Shown one piece after another: positions 45,508-57,805 of a DNA stretch of 64,000 nt. Origin of the DNA: Diaporthe sp. PMI_573 (lineage: Eukaryota; Ascomycota; Sordariomycetes; Diaporthales; Diaporthaceae). The notes below the pieces were generated by a model, which was not told the origin of the DNA, made no database searches, and worked only from the letters and a program-made list of their open reading frames with translations. Location of the stretch: NCBI GenBank assembly GCA_021399435.1, contig JAJTUP010000022.1:744001-808000 (forward strand), in the 5' to 3' direction. The position numbers and the translations under genes are program-made. How positions within the stretch are numbered: position 1 is the stretch's first letter; each line of letters begins with the position of its first letter.

Positions 45508-48027
45508 TCAGTCCCTTGGGTCATAGATCTTGCTCTTGATGTACTTGGTCAGGGCGACATCACCCCACTCCTCCCACTCGTTCCACTGCGCCTCGGGCAG
45601 GGCGCTGACGCCCTCCCGCCTGGCGGCCTTCATCACCTCACGAGCCACGATAACGCTGGCCTCGCGGACGCGCTCGATGCGTGGGTAGATGAGACCCTTG
45701 TGGATCTCATCTGCGTTCAGGGAGCCAGCCAGAGCGGCGGCGGACTCGTAAATCATGGTATCGGTGACCTTTGTAGCCTTTGCGAGGATGGCGCCCAGAC
45801 CGATACCAGGGAAGACGTAGACGTTGTTGCCCTGGTTGGGGTGGTATGTGATAGCGTGGTCCGCAGTCTTGACGGTGTAGGAGTTGAAAGGCGAGCCGGA
45901 GGCGAAGATAACGCTACCCTCGGTCCAGTTGATAGCCTGCTCGAAGGTGCACTCGGCCTTGGTGAGAGGGTTGGAGAGAGGGAACAGGATGGGCCTGCGT
46001 CCGAGGCCACCAGAGTCGACGGACGCCTTGAGCGCACGCACCACGCTCTCGGTGAAGACGCCGAAGGTAGCTGTCAGGCCAACAAGAGCGGATGGCTTCA
46101 CATACTCGATGACCTCCTCGAGCGTGCGGAACTGGTGGCCGTTGTTGTCTGTGCGAGCGAAGTACTTTTTGTGCTCGGCCAGCTTGTCACCGCGGTCCTT
46201 GGTGACGAGACCCTTGGTGTCGACAAGCCAGAACTTGTCCTTGGCGGCCTGTTCTGACAGACCGCGGCGAGTGTAGTACTCAACAAGCTGCTTGGCGACA
46301 CCAACACCTGCAGACCCAGCGCCCATGAAGACGAGGCGTTGCTCTTCTAATGGGACTCCAGCAAGGCTTGCAGCTCCGATATATCTGTGGGGATCATGTT
46401 AGTCATAACGAATTGCAAGGCATGCGGGGGAAAAGCAACCTACCCAGCCAGCACGACAGCACCAGTTCCCTGGATGTCGTCGTTGAAGCACTTGTACTGG
46501 TTGCGGTAACGGTCGAGGTAGTTGAAAGCCTTCTCAGACTCGAAGTCCTCGAACTGCACAACCATTTCTGGGTAGACCTCCTTCGCGGCGGCCATGAACT
46601 CGTCGGCGAATGCCTGCTGCTCAGCAACGGACGGGCGCTTCTGGCGGAGGCCAAGGTAGAGCTCATCCTTCAGGTTGGTCTCGTTGTTGGTACCGCAGTC
46701 CAGCACGATAGGCAGGGTCTTGCTGGGGTGGATACCGGCGGCGGCGGTGTAAAGAGCCAGCTTGCCGATTGGAATTCCAATGCCGTTGAAACCAAGGTCA
46801 CCGAGACCCAGGATACGAGAGCCATCAGTGACGACGCAAATCTCAGGGTTTGGGTAGGGCCAGTTCTTCAGGATGGTCTTGATGGACTTTCGCTGCTTAA
46901 TCGAAATGTACAAGGCTTCTGGGCGGGTGTAGAGGGTTGAGTACTGCAGGCAAACATCGCCAATGGTAGGCGTGTAAACAAGCGGCATCATCTCCTTGCC
47001 GTGATCCATAAGCAGACGGTAGAAGAGATCGGCATTTTGGTCCTTGACCGACGACAGGTAAAGGTACTTGTCTACGTTGGTCTGGCGGGAGCGAATCATG
47101 CGGAGGGCACGTTGGCATCCCTTCTGAAGGTCCTCGATCTGGTGAGGGATCAGGCCAGTGAGGTTCTTCTTAGCACGGTCTTCTGGTGGGAAGGCCAGGC
47201 CTGGAGACAAATTAGCATGGGAGACAGAGAACTCGGCGGGCTTGGGACTAATGCTCACCCTTATTCCACAGTGGTTCCCGGAGGACTTGGTAGCCGGTGG
47301 CCTGGTATTCTGAGATGTACTCGGTCTGGCGGGTTTGTTGGACCTCTCCGTATGTGTCTTGCCTGTAGCCACGCAGCTGGTCAAGCTGCTGGGCCTTCAT
47401 GGCCTCTTCGATGCCTTGGATATCGACGGAAGACATTGGGTTAAAGATTGATATCCTTCTGGAGGATGCTGACATGCGCTTGGAGATGGAAGTAAGGGAT
47501 GTGCGACCAGTCGAGGAGGACGGGGAGGCAGACCGAGGAGTTGATATATCTGAGCTGGAGGAGGAGTATGGATAGGGAACCGAAGCCATTGGCATAGGGA
47601 AAGCCCGGAGGAGAGTATGTGTGAGCGAGGAGAGGAGGAAGAATGTAGAAAAGGCGAAGTTGAGGGCAACTTTTGTAAGCGGGAAAGAGGGTGTGGCCGG
47701 CTTGGGGGTCGAGGAATCCGAGGATGTCTGATGGAGCAGTCGGGTACAGAGCGGGTACGATGATATGACCAACTGCGGCGACGGGTCTGGACGAACAGGG
47801 TTGGCAAGGTTGTCGGTATTAGTGATATTAGGAGATCGGGCCTGAATACGACCTAGGCGGCAGCTGGATGCAGCACGGGCAGAGGAAGATGCAGAAGCAG
47901 ATGCAGCACGCGAGCAGGATGGGGCTTGATTAGCTGAGAATGGGACCACGCGACGACGGACTGCTGGGGACAGTTGCAGTCCTCGGGCGGAGACAAATAC
48001 TCCTTTTAAGGCCATCGACAACGCCAT
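45508..48027 (-). CDS. Malic enzyme with long N-terminal extension
   Basis: It converts malate to pyruvate and CO2 while reducing NAD(P)+. Three exons (48027..47259, 47200..46444, 46384..45508) give 800 aa. The core starts near residue 198 (MSSVDIQGIEE) and shows PLVYTPTIGDVCLQY, VVTDGSRILGLGDLGFNGIG, FNDDIQGTGAVVLAG with the join G-YIGAASLAG, and the nucleotide fold VFMGAGSAGVGVAKQL. The first 197 residues are extra. They are Arg/Ser/Ala-rich at the very start (MALSMALKGVFVSARG) like a mitochondrial presequence, and they also carry a hydrophobic segment near 120-145. Start choice: 48027 is the first ATG, and upstream in-frame codons offer only TTG. Initiation at 47436 would give a cytosolic form of about 603 aa. 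Cofactor preference cannot be read safely. Confidence 0.93.
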
Positions 48028-49188
48028 GAATGTAGAGTGACTTTGCAGGTGCAGGGCAGGGTCGGAAGAATGAGGAAACGCCCGGGCAGGGTCTGTAACA
48101 AGTTGTGCAGCCCTGGTGTCAGGCGGTTTCAACTTGTGCCGTGCGTTCCAGCAACTTGAAGACAGACCCCAAAGGCCTTGTCTTGTCGGCCCTGACGCCC
48201 GAGACAGGACGTCTCTTATTCCCTCCTGGAATATTGGGATATCGGAATATCGGACAACAGCCTCTGGCAAGAATGCAAAGAGTCAGCGACCTTCTCCACG
48301 CGGCGACTCTGGACTCGGACCAAGACGAGCAACCTCCGCAATTACCCACGATTTTTTCCTCTTTTCCCCGCGTGGCAATCCACAGGATTGGCAGGCTGTA
48401 CGTAAAACTTGGCGGGGGTGACAAGCCCGGCCGAGTCGTGCGCGTTACCTGGAGGGCGGGTTTGACTTGGTGCCCAAGAGTTGGCGCAGGAAGAATACCA
48501 GTCCTCAGTCTCGATCAGGGGGACGGGCCCCGGACGGGGTCAGGATTTCGGCGGGCGTTGGTAGGGTGGCAGGGAGGGAGGCGGATGGATCAGCTCTGCT
48601 TTGCGTTGTTCTGTCCTGGGCTGGGCCGGGCCGGGCTGGTTGGTCTGGGGGATTCGTGTGGCACACAACTGGGTATTTTTGGGCAAGGCCTGTCAAGAAT
48701 AATTCCCGTCACTCGAAGAGAGAGAGAGAAAGAGAGAGAGCCAGCCAGCGTGTGCCCTTTTCCCTGTGGGCTTATGGACGGACTATGGCTTCTCTCCTGG
48801 TCCTTTGGTTTTTCCAAATATGCTTTGCTCATTCTACAGGCCAAACTTGTTTCTTATGGTAAGCTGACGAGTCGTCGTGGCCGATGGTCGGCACGAATAT
48901 GTATGCAGGCAAGGTTAGTCACACAGTCAACATGACCACGAAAGAGAAAGAAGAAAAAAAGAGACATGCATGGAGACTGACGGGCTTGTCTGTTACGGCG
49001 ATACGGTATGGGGGGCATTCTCGGGCCAGCCTGGCCGCCTGCGCCCAGAGCTGTCGAGCCAAATCGTTGGGACTGGGCCTTTCGCTCGCCGACAAACTCA
49101 ACTGAAGTGAACTCAGCATTGTCGATCCAATCCTCGTCTCCCCGGTTCTGCACGAAAACGAGTGGGGCCCTGGGTCTGGTCCAAGGCT

Positions 49189-49236
49189 GGGGGGCAGGGG
49201 CCAAGGGGCAGGGGCCGGGGCAGGGACAGGGGGGCC
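49189..49236 (+). repeat. G-rich tract with G-quadruplex potential
   Basis: Runs of four to six G separated by CA, CCAA, CC, CAGGGACA and similar short loops repeat at least five times on the plus strand. The pattern meets the usual rule for an intramolecular G-quadruplex; the C-rich strand is the sense strand of malic enzyme about 1.2 kb upstream of its ATG. Confidence 0.6.
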
Positions 49237-50649
49237 ACTGAGGCAACGCCGCTCCCCTGTCAGGGTCTGCCAATGTCGGGGAGCCGCTCCTCCTCCTTCT
49301 AGTGTTAGTCTGGCCCGGGTGCCAGGGCCCAGGCGGGCTGTCCAGTCCTTTCCTTTCCCGCAGGCCGGACTCCTCCACTCTTGACTGCATGCCTTCTTTT
49401 GGTGCTGACGGCCACGTTCAACTGCGAAGAAGAGCGCGGCTGCTAGCTCCCAGCTGGGCTGAAATGCTGAGGCATCCCGATCTATTCTCACAGCCGAGGA
49501 GAAAGAGAAAAAGACACACACAGAGAGAGAGGCAGCCGGCAGCAGGGGAGATGCCAGGGAGGCCTGGAGAGCACGGAGAAAGGAGGAAGGACGACAGGAG
49601 ACGGGACTCGGGGCAGTCTGCTCCAACGGCACATACCTTGGCCAGGAGACCGCCGCCAATTGCGGCTCGTGTAATGATCCATCACTCATCATACTTTCCC
49701 GTGTCGAGAAGAGAGAGGGAAAAAATTGGAAACACGGTTTCGGGGTCACTGTGACCTTCGACGGCGGCTCGTGTGCGTCTCCACTGGGCCAATGGTTCCC
49801 CCACATCCAATTCATGTCAAGTGAAATGCTGTCGCCATCAATACAACCAGGTGGAATGAATGGCAGATGGGCGAGCGGGCAGGGGGCCCCCCGCTTGCCG
49901 GTCGGTCCCAGTCCGCAGCAGAAGCCCACTTTACGAAAAAGATCTGGGTGCTTACGAACCTTAGAATTCCAGCCAACATCAGATTTGGGCACAACCTCAT
50001 GATTTCTCGCGGCAGTGGGAAGATTTGCCATCTATTGCCAGCCTCACGCCGTTATGCACTGCATCATGGCGCACGGGGATATTCAGCGATCAAATAACCG
50101 CATGAGTCCACCAGATCTGGTCTCCCCGTTTTTTCGAGCCTCACAACCCGCACTGGCCACGACGACATCACCTTGTGGTCTGCTGTTTGTGCCGTCACGT
50201 CCTCCTGTTCCTCCTTCTCAGAGGGAGGGGGGGTCCCGTCCGAGCTCCTTCCAGAACTTTTTTTCTGATCGGCTTGGCAAGCACGCGGTGCCGGGGTACC
50301 AGGGTACTTGCAGGGGGCCCCGCTGACGTGCCTTCCGAGTCTTCCCGACTGCGACATGGGATAGGCGCCTGAAAGCTGCAGCCCACGCCGGCCTCGCCAG
50401 GCCTTCCCGCCTGTTTCCCCATCCCCATCAAATTGGGCGCCCGGCCGTGGAGCCGCCCAGCCAGCCCAAGTCCAGCTTGGTCGGTTTCAGGGTCCTCGCT
50501 AGTCTACACAGCACCACAAAGTAGTGTACACACTCTTGACACTGCACAGTACCGTGTAGTCTACTGTGGGCTCATTCACCTCACCGGCAATCTCGAGGCT
50601 CCTGCTCACCGAAAACGGGAGCCGGCCACGGACACGGTGAGGGGTGGTG

Positions 50650-50677
50650 GGATGAGATGGGATGAGATGGGATGAGG
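50650..50677 (+). repeat. Short GGGATGAGAT tandem repeat
   Basis: About three imperfect 10-bp units of GGGATGAGAT are arranged head to tail. This is a small purine-rich microsatellite with no visible function. Confidence 0.6.
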
Positions 50678-52881
50678 CGCAGCGACGGGATGATGAAGCA
50701 TACGACACATGCGTTTTTGTACAACCCGCTTCTCCTGACCGCACTTTCCCGGGTCGTATTAGCAAGCACAGACAGAAGCAGAAACCTGGGTGCAGCCATA
50801 TGGAAGCATGACGGCCGTGAAACCAGCACTCTTATCACGATTCACCTGCGTCTGATGTGCGCAGCGGGTGGGTGGTGCTTCCCTCCCACCTCCCCCCCGG
50901 TCCCCACTTGTCTCAAACCGTCGCCAACGATCCAGTTTCCGTTGGTCTATCGGTCTGATAACACTCAGACCCAGGCGCTCGTCCACGATCGATATTCCAA
51001 GGCCAAGCTTTCGGCAGGTCTTGGAAAAGCTTCGCTTGGTGGTATCGAGCGCATTGACAACGGAGGGCGGCGTTACACATGTTATGACTGCTTCAGAAAA
51101 TCTCATGTCCTCACCTCACGGGCCGTTTTATCCCCTATGCTGTGCTATTGACTGACACAAGATGCCGTGATGGTTTTCTTGCGAGTCAACAAACAGCATC
51201 GCCTGGACAATATGGCAGACCAGACGGGCCGTCTGATCTCCAGTACCCGCCGGCTGTAGACCGCGGGCCGTCCGAGCTAACTCGCGCCCACAGTAGGGTG
51301 AATCCTTTCCAAGGCTCCCAAGTTCCAATCGCGAAACCTTGGGCTCGCGCCAGTCTCAACGTTTCCTAGCTCAACGCGACTCGTTGGCACATGCTCATGC
51401 CCTGGCACCCTGGTTCCTGTACATTGCAGAACAACATCTTGACTAGCGCTGATAGCTACATGACGCTTTTGACTGGCTCCAGGCTCCAGGCCCTATCCAG
51501 ACCGGTCACTGCAACGAAGTCCATACCCGAGTCCGTAACGGGACTCGCGGACGATCCAAGTGCCATGCACTTGGTGTTCAGATGGCCGTTGTTGAGATGC
51601 CACAACCCCCACATGCACACTTCGCTAGCCGTTGCAACACCAGATCTGCCGGTATGGGCATGCTCAAGGGCACACACCTCCACGCTACAAACATACATGG
51701 CCGCCCTTTTTAAGGCTAGGCCCTCCTGGCTGCTGAGTTCCATCCCGGCTGTCATGCAATGCATGCAAGCCAGGTCGCATTAGTGCGCCCACGCGACAAG
51801 CCATTCGGCGCCTCCCCAACGAATCTAGGCAGCATGCACCCGACCGTGACTACACACCCCGAGTCCGCCCGACTTGCCCGGGCCTTGGCGCCGCAGCGGA
51901 GTACAGTCATCCTCTGTGCGCCGAAGGCCGTCAGTTGACTGTTGGTCGGACTCCCTCCTTCTCGGATGCCTTTGGGCGGCTCGGTCACCGATCGGGGGTT
52001 GTCGTGCGCGATTCTCTCGGACATTCGGTTTGTTGGGTCGGCGGCTACCCCAGATTTTCCCCGCGGAGTATCTTGATTTGTATAGACTAATAGTTCAAGA
52101 TCTACTGGTAGTGCAGAGTTTATTTACCCGAAGCTATCACGAATTCCATGGCCGGTGATGGTTCGTGTGAGCAGAAACCCACACGCCAGGCGCATTGCAG
52201 AATAGACTTGAATCCTGAACGAGCAGCCTGCACAAGCTTCGGTGCCGCATGCCATGGAAGAGATCATGTACATTGACTTCTGTTGGGCGCAATAAGCTTA
52301 TGCTCGATATGTTGTGTTCTTCTTTGCAGACCCGGGTCGTTCAACACTTCCCCCGCCAGCCAAGCCCGAAGATGACCTCGACGCGTGTCCATGTGGTTGC
52401 GAGTACCGATAGCAGGCTAAGTCATGTAGAGAACGTATCAATGCAGAACTATCTAGAATTTATTTGATTGTATCGTCTGATTTTAGTCTCAAAAGACAAT
52501 CTCACCTCCCCTGCCCGCCCCCCCCTCCTCTACCTTTTCTCCTGGACCACGTTCCCTCGCTATCTCAATAGATCATCAGGACCAGTCTGAAGAATTAGAC
52601 GTCCACTGCCAGTCTTCATCAGACCAGATCGAAGACGATGAAGTGATGGACTACATGTCGGAGTAGTCTGAGTCATAGAGGTAGTCATCGTACTTTCTCT
52701 TCATAGTGAGGTCTTCAGTCTCACCAAATTGAAGATTAACTACTGTCAATACGCTGAAATTGTCGAATGTCAGGCAATTCTTCGTCACTCGGCCAATTTT
52801 GACTGGGTCACGGCCGAGAGGGTTTTCTGGACGTCTCAAATTTGCCTGTTCCTAAAGCGTTGGCCAGGACGGAGAACTAAA

Positions 52882-55800
52882 TCAGCTTTCCAGCAATTTT
52901 AGCTTGCTTCTGAGGCGTTTCTTGACCATTCCCTCCCATGTGATCCCTATCCACTTCTGAATGTTCTTTGGTCCTCGGAATTCACCCAATGGTTTACCAT
53001 TGAACTCAAATTCTGTGACTTCGCCTCTTCTGACCAGTAGCTCCATGAACTTGGCGGTCTCTTGGCTGGTCCGATTCGCAGCATCATAAATCAGCCTGTT
53101 AGGGCCCTCCCAAGCTGCACCTCCGAATCCGACAGTTTTTGCTTTTACTAAAAAGAACTCTGCTATAATGAGTGACCAACAACCTTTCTCCAATTCATGG
53201 AACAAGTCATTTATCAACACGAAGTCGAGGTGAGATCCGACCCTCTCGAGACACTCCAGTGCCTGGATCTCTGCCTGTGTGTCGGATCTTGAAGGGATAA
53301 CTGCGGGCAAGAGCACTCTGAGCAATGAGACTGTCCCAGGCCGATCCCCTTCGTGCAATGTGGCCGTCACTGTTTCTAAGAGCTCTGCGCGTCTTGTGCG
53401 CCCAAGAAACCTCAGCGTGAAGGATACCTGGGGTGATACCCGTAGCCACTGTTTGAAGAAAGGCCCTCGAAAAACGTCGTAATTCCCATTTTCGACCGAC
53501 TCCATCAAGATGTCTGTGCAAATTTGCACATTGCGATCCTGGTCTCCAATCCGGAGAACGTTTGGTGAAATTTCACCAAGCAAGTGTTTGATCATAGCGT
53601 GGGATGCTCGCGCTCGATAAGCGCTCAATAGTAGTTCAAGTATGAATTTTCGCACCGCATCTGCCCCTTCTCGAATCATGGAGAGATCATTTTCTTGGAT
53701 TGCATCGATGAGAATAGCTTTCAGCTCTTCTTCGCTCAATACTTTTGCCGTTCCGTGTGTAGCTCCAGACACAGTGGGTAGGTTCTGGTCATGATCCTGG
53801 GCTAAGTGTACTTCCAGGTCAGTCTTCGCCGCGAAGCCAAGACTGAAAAACGAACATTCAGAATCTTGGCATTTAAAGGGTCGAGTATGTTTCCGCATAT
53901 GTCCAGCTCTCTTGGCTGCGGTGTCACAGCCAACCCTGTACAACAAGCAGCCCGGCCTGCCGCACTTGTAAATGTTGCTTCCGTAGAAGTTCTTCAAATC
54001 CTGGCAGGCACAGTCTGGTCGATGCTGTAATGGGTCACAGAGCATGGATTCGAGCGAGTGGCGGAATCTTGCTTCGGTCTTCGTGAATGTGAGTGGGTCC
54101 ATGCAGTTCCAGTCTTTATCTATTAATCACGTCAGACTAGGTCAAAATGAAACATACCAATGGAAAGGTCATCTTTACATACCATCGTCGAAACTGAGAT
54201 CTCTCTTGCGCTTGTCTGAAAAGGCATGAGCAATATCAAGCATCTGACTGATCTCCTCCATCGAGCTCAGACGCTGGGAACAGTCCGCATCCTGTGACTT
54301 GGATATGACAGGCTGGCTTACAAAGTCCGAATTGACTCTGGAGTCAATGAGGCATTGCAGATCCTGCATTAGGTTTTGAAATTCTTGCTTTCCAACTTTC
54401 CCGATGTGATGGAGCCAGTGGTTGCAAACATAGGCAAGGAGCACATAGGTACCTGATCGGGTGTATAGGCTCAAGGTGTTGTCGTTGATATCCATATCGA
54501 AACAAGCACAATTCAAATACTTGATACACATTGATGCTACGCACGCATGTGCTGTGGGTTCGGTGAGATAGAAGTTGCTCTGGGGGCCAAGAAGATATCT
54601 GAGCAAACATTAGTACCGGATTGTTGAGTTGTTCTCCTAGTTACATCCGACAAGGGCGTGGGTATATGCATACTCTCTGGCACTGAAGTGGACGAAACGG
54701 AAATGCCCATCGATTTCTTCGATGATTGGACCACACCTATCCCGTATGTTCAGGAACAACCCCTTACACCCTTTGGATGGATCACTGCCGTGGGAAGTGT
54801 AGACAGTAAATTGAATTTTGTTCTTGCTGAGTGGCTCTACGCAGCAAGTGATGAGCGCCAGTATCTGCCGAGCGTCTTCGCGTTGGCGTATCTCCAGCCC
54901 TTCTGTAATTCTAGAAAGTATTCTGTCGTAGCTGTACGCGTATAAGTCAAGGCCACCAGGAGGGTGATTCGGAGAGACTTACGCTTCATTAAGCCCGTCC
55001 GGGAGATTCCCCACAGCTTCTTTGATGGAATCGACATCCCCGAGCAGTCCAATGCTATCGCAGACAAGCCGTGCGCACAAGAGCATTCCTGCACAGTTGG
55101 TATTTGGATTTTGCAATTAGCTTTCAATAAAATATAATCAAGCAATAAACATAGAAATCATCAGTAGTAGAACTGGCTCTAACCAAACTTAGGCTAATGC
55201 TTTGTATATGTTCAGAGGTGTGCGCGGGAAACGCGGGGCAGGCTGGTATAATTACCTTCTGACTTTGCTGCGATCGCTTTCATCAGGGTCAAGATCTCCT
55301 GCGCAAGGCCAGATTCGGCAATCCGGGCATCCGATACTATGGAGGAGGCTTGACTGTGGACATACGCCTCAATGTCGAATTTGTTGCAATCATGGACTCG
55401 GATAGGCCGTGCGTCTTTCAAAATGATTTTTGAAATGTCATCTTCTGGTCTGCTGCTGATCAGAACTTTCACATTACTATTAGTTTGGAGAATCTCTGTC
55501 ATCGTCCGCAGGAATTGAAGCCGGTCAATCTGCAATATCTCATCGAGCCCGTCGATAACAATGAACGTCGTTGGCTTCGAATCCAGGAACTGAGTGAAGA
55601 GATCTTTCACAAAGCCGAGGTCACTGTGAAGACGGCGGGACTGTTGCTTGTAGGCTAAGATGAAGGGAGCTTCCAATTCATGGTGGTCACCGGTCAACTG
55701 CCAAATGAATGGCTGTAATAGCTGAAGAGTAGAAATGCTCTCTCGGGATTGGTAGTCTAGGAAGGCAAACACAATTGGATCGCCCCTGTCTGCAATGTAT

Positions 55801-56956
55801 TCAATTATTGAGGACGAAAGGAACGTCTTGCCTTGAAAGCAAGTCAGTGTCTATAGGCTCTTACGGCATCGGAACGTGGGTACAGCATACCAGCTCCAGG
55901 AATTCCCTGTAACCAGAGCAGTGGTGATGTTTCGTTCAAGGGGTCGACCCAGCGGTTGTAGTCTTCCTCTTCCAACAACCAGTCACCTGATCGAATGACT
56001 CGACGAGTCTTCAGGCGTCCAAGGTCTTGGTCGTAGAGGACTGGGCTGAGAGAGGACTTGACCGCCTCCAAGTCTTGGCGTTGTCGGAACGCATGTTGTC
56101 TTTCGAATTCCACGAAGGCTCGCTGGCGGGCTTCGTATGCTTCAACGACATGGGCCAAGGTTACTGAACCGTCCATGAGTATTCTGTGCTTTTCGACGTT
56201 TTCCGTGATTATCCGAATGCGTTCCGCTGATTTCGGCCACAACGTCTCGAAGAGTACAGACAATCCTGTGGGGTGAATAATTTATTTTAATGAGTCACTT
56301 ATTATTGGAAATGAAGAAATCACTAGGTTCGTCCTTCAGCACACTATTAGGCTTGAAGATAGCCAGAAGTGTGGAGTAAAAGTCCAAGATATCCTGGTAG
56401 AATAGGCACAACAAGTGTTGAATTGGTTCTTCGCCCTGGAATAGCTCTGTGTACTTTTCGAAGGCGGGGAGGGAGTGACTGATCTGAGCCATCACATCAA
56501 CTAGCTTATCGAAGCTTTTGATATAGTTAGTCGCCGTCTAGTTGAAAGTCACGTTAGCTTGGCAGTGAAACACTTTATACTTTTTAGCTTGGGGGGGATG
56601 CTTACAAGCAGGAGGAATTTGATCGGTCCCTAGCTGAGAATATGTATGAGCAACTCTAACCGAGTATTCTGGAACGTATTACATACCCATATTAGTGCAA
56701 GGACATCAGGCTTGACTGTGACAAAGGTCTCGATGACTTCTCCATAGTGCCTCAAGCACTCGAGAAACGGTTCAATTTTGCGAAGGTTTCGGGTCGTTCT
56801 CTTCCTGGCCTGCGCCGACTGAATGGCCTCGGCAGCCTTGTATACCTCATCGATTGAAGTAAACTCCTCAAAATTGGCTGGAGTTCCCTTAGGGAACTGA
56901 GAAAGGAACTCCTTCTTGGCACATTCGAAAGTATCAGCGAGGACGTGAGAAGTCAT
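52882..56956 (-). CDS. NLR-like STAND protein: DUF7708-like, NACHT, C2H2 fingers
   Basis: Nine exons (56956..56687, 56629..56606, 56537..56345, 56265..55891, 55831..55256, 55088..54983, 54931..54674, 54598..54183, 54119..52882) give 1151 aa and all phases close. The N-terminal helical domain contains FLECLRHYGEVIETFV, then VKPDVLALIWGPIKFLLL, the pattern of DUF7708; its WGPIKFLLL is supplied by a 24-nt exon. The NACHT P-loop GIPGAGKT (about 283-290) is rebuilt across an intron, with TTFIVIDGLDEI as Walker B and VKVLISSRPE after it. The winged-helix and helical parts follow (ARQILALITCCVEPLS, FRFVHFSAREYLL). In place of ANK, TPR or WD repeats the C-terminus has two C2H2-type fingers (CGRPGC...HMRKH and CQDSEC...HLAQDH, about 790-850) and a 280-residue helical tail. 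NLR proteins act in fungal allorecognition and regulated cell death; the specific role is inference. Nothing suggests it is broken. Confidence 0.85.
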
Positions 56957-57805
56957 TTTGGGCTGGACTGATGAGGGTCATGAGAGAGGGAATCTGGATT
57001 GCGGAGGAGGGGCTCAGAACATAGGTGCAAGGCCCTGAATTTCGGGCTCTTCGAATTATGCCTAGCCAGAGCCTGATGACGGCATGTTGCGACTTAGCCA
57101 GGTTGAACAAGGTGTGTCACAAATTCGCTGCGCCTGCATATCTGCATTCAGCTATGCAAGGCGCGTTACTTTGTGTGGGGCCACGTAGCCATCGTTGGTT
57201 GATACAACACATATTCTGGGGGGTGTTGCAGTGGCAGCTCCACTGCATGGTATCGGATTAGGGTAGGTTGGTCACCCAAGGCAATCGTGACGGGTTGATT
57301 CGGTAACAAGTGCAGCACGTTTGTTGTTGTGTATTCAGAGGGCCCAAGTCTATGCTGCCTACTGGTAAGAATTGCAGTGAAAAAAAAATATATATAATGA
57401 CATCCTCATGCTTCCCTGTAATACTTTCAGCTTCATTTTAGAAACAAATTATGCAACCATATCTTCTATATCTCGTGCTCAAGGTACCGTAGCGATTGAG
57501 TGATGGGCATACAAGCAACACAGCCACCACCAAGAGAACATGCACAAGTAGAAAAAGTGCTCCTTCATCAGTCCTGTATGGTCTATCTTCACTCAAGTCA
57601 GTATTCATATGTCAATTTAAGTCACTTAAAGTGTTCCATCACAACCAGACTGTAAGGGTTGGAGAACTTGGGCCCAAACAGAAAGCTTGAACTACAGACA
57701 GAACATTTCGCACATTTCACAAGTTCTCACCCAAGGAGTGACAGCACTGTCTGGCATTCCTTTGAAACAAATGACAGTGCTGGATCTTCTCGCCACACCA
57801 TCGAC
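56957..57805. promoter_or_regulatory. Divergent region between NLR and helicase genes
   Basis: This 849-bp gap lies between the start codons of two divergently oriented genes. It contains an A8TATATATAATG-like stretch at about 57381-57400 and no recognisable coding sequence. Any shared control of the NLR and helicase genes would have to lie here. Confidence 0.4.

Larger units (their letters stand above)
48028..52881. other. 4.85-kb gene-free interval upstream of malic enzyme
   Basis: No recognisable gene is found on either strand. A 370-codon ATG frame on the minus strand (48919-50031) has the Ser/Pro/Cys-rich look of translated GC-rich non-coding DNA. The interval contains GA-repeats (48717-48740, 49498-49530), a G-rich repeat (49189-49236) and a GGGATGAGAT repeat (50650-50677). 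It probably includes the malic-enzyme promoter and may include a long 5' UTR or a non-coding RNA. Confidence 0.5.

Noticed and set aside
48919..50031. 370-codon ATG frame on the minus strand
   Set aside because: Composition (Ser, Pro, Cys, Arg, low-complexity Pro-Ala repeats) follows the G-rich repeats beneath it. No domain or splice structure is recognisable. I treat it as non-coding.
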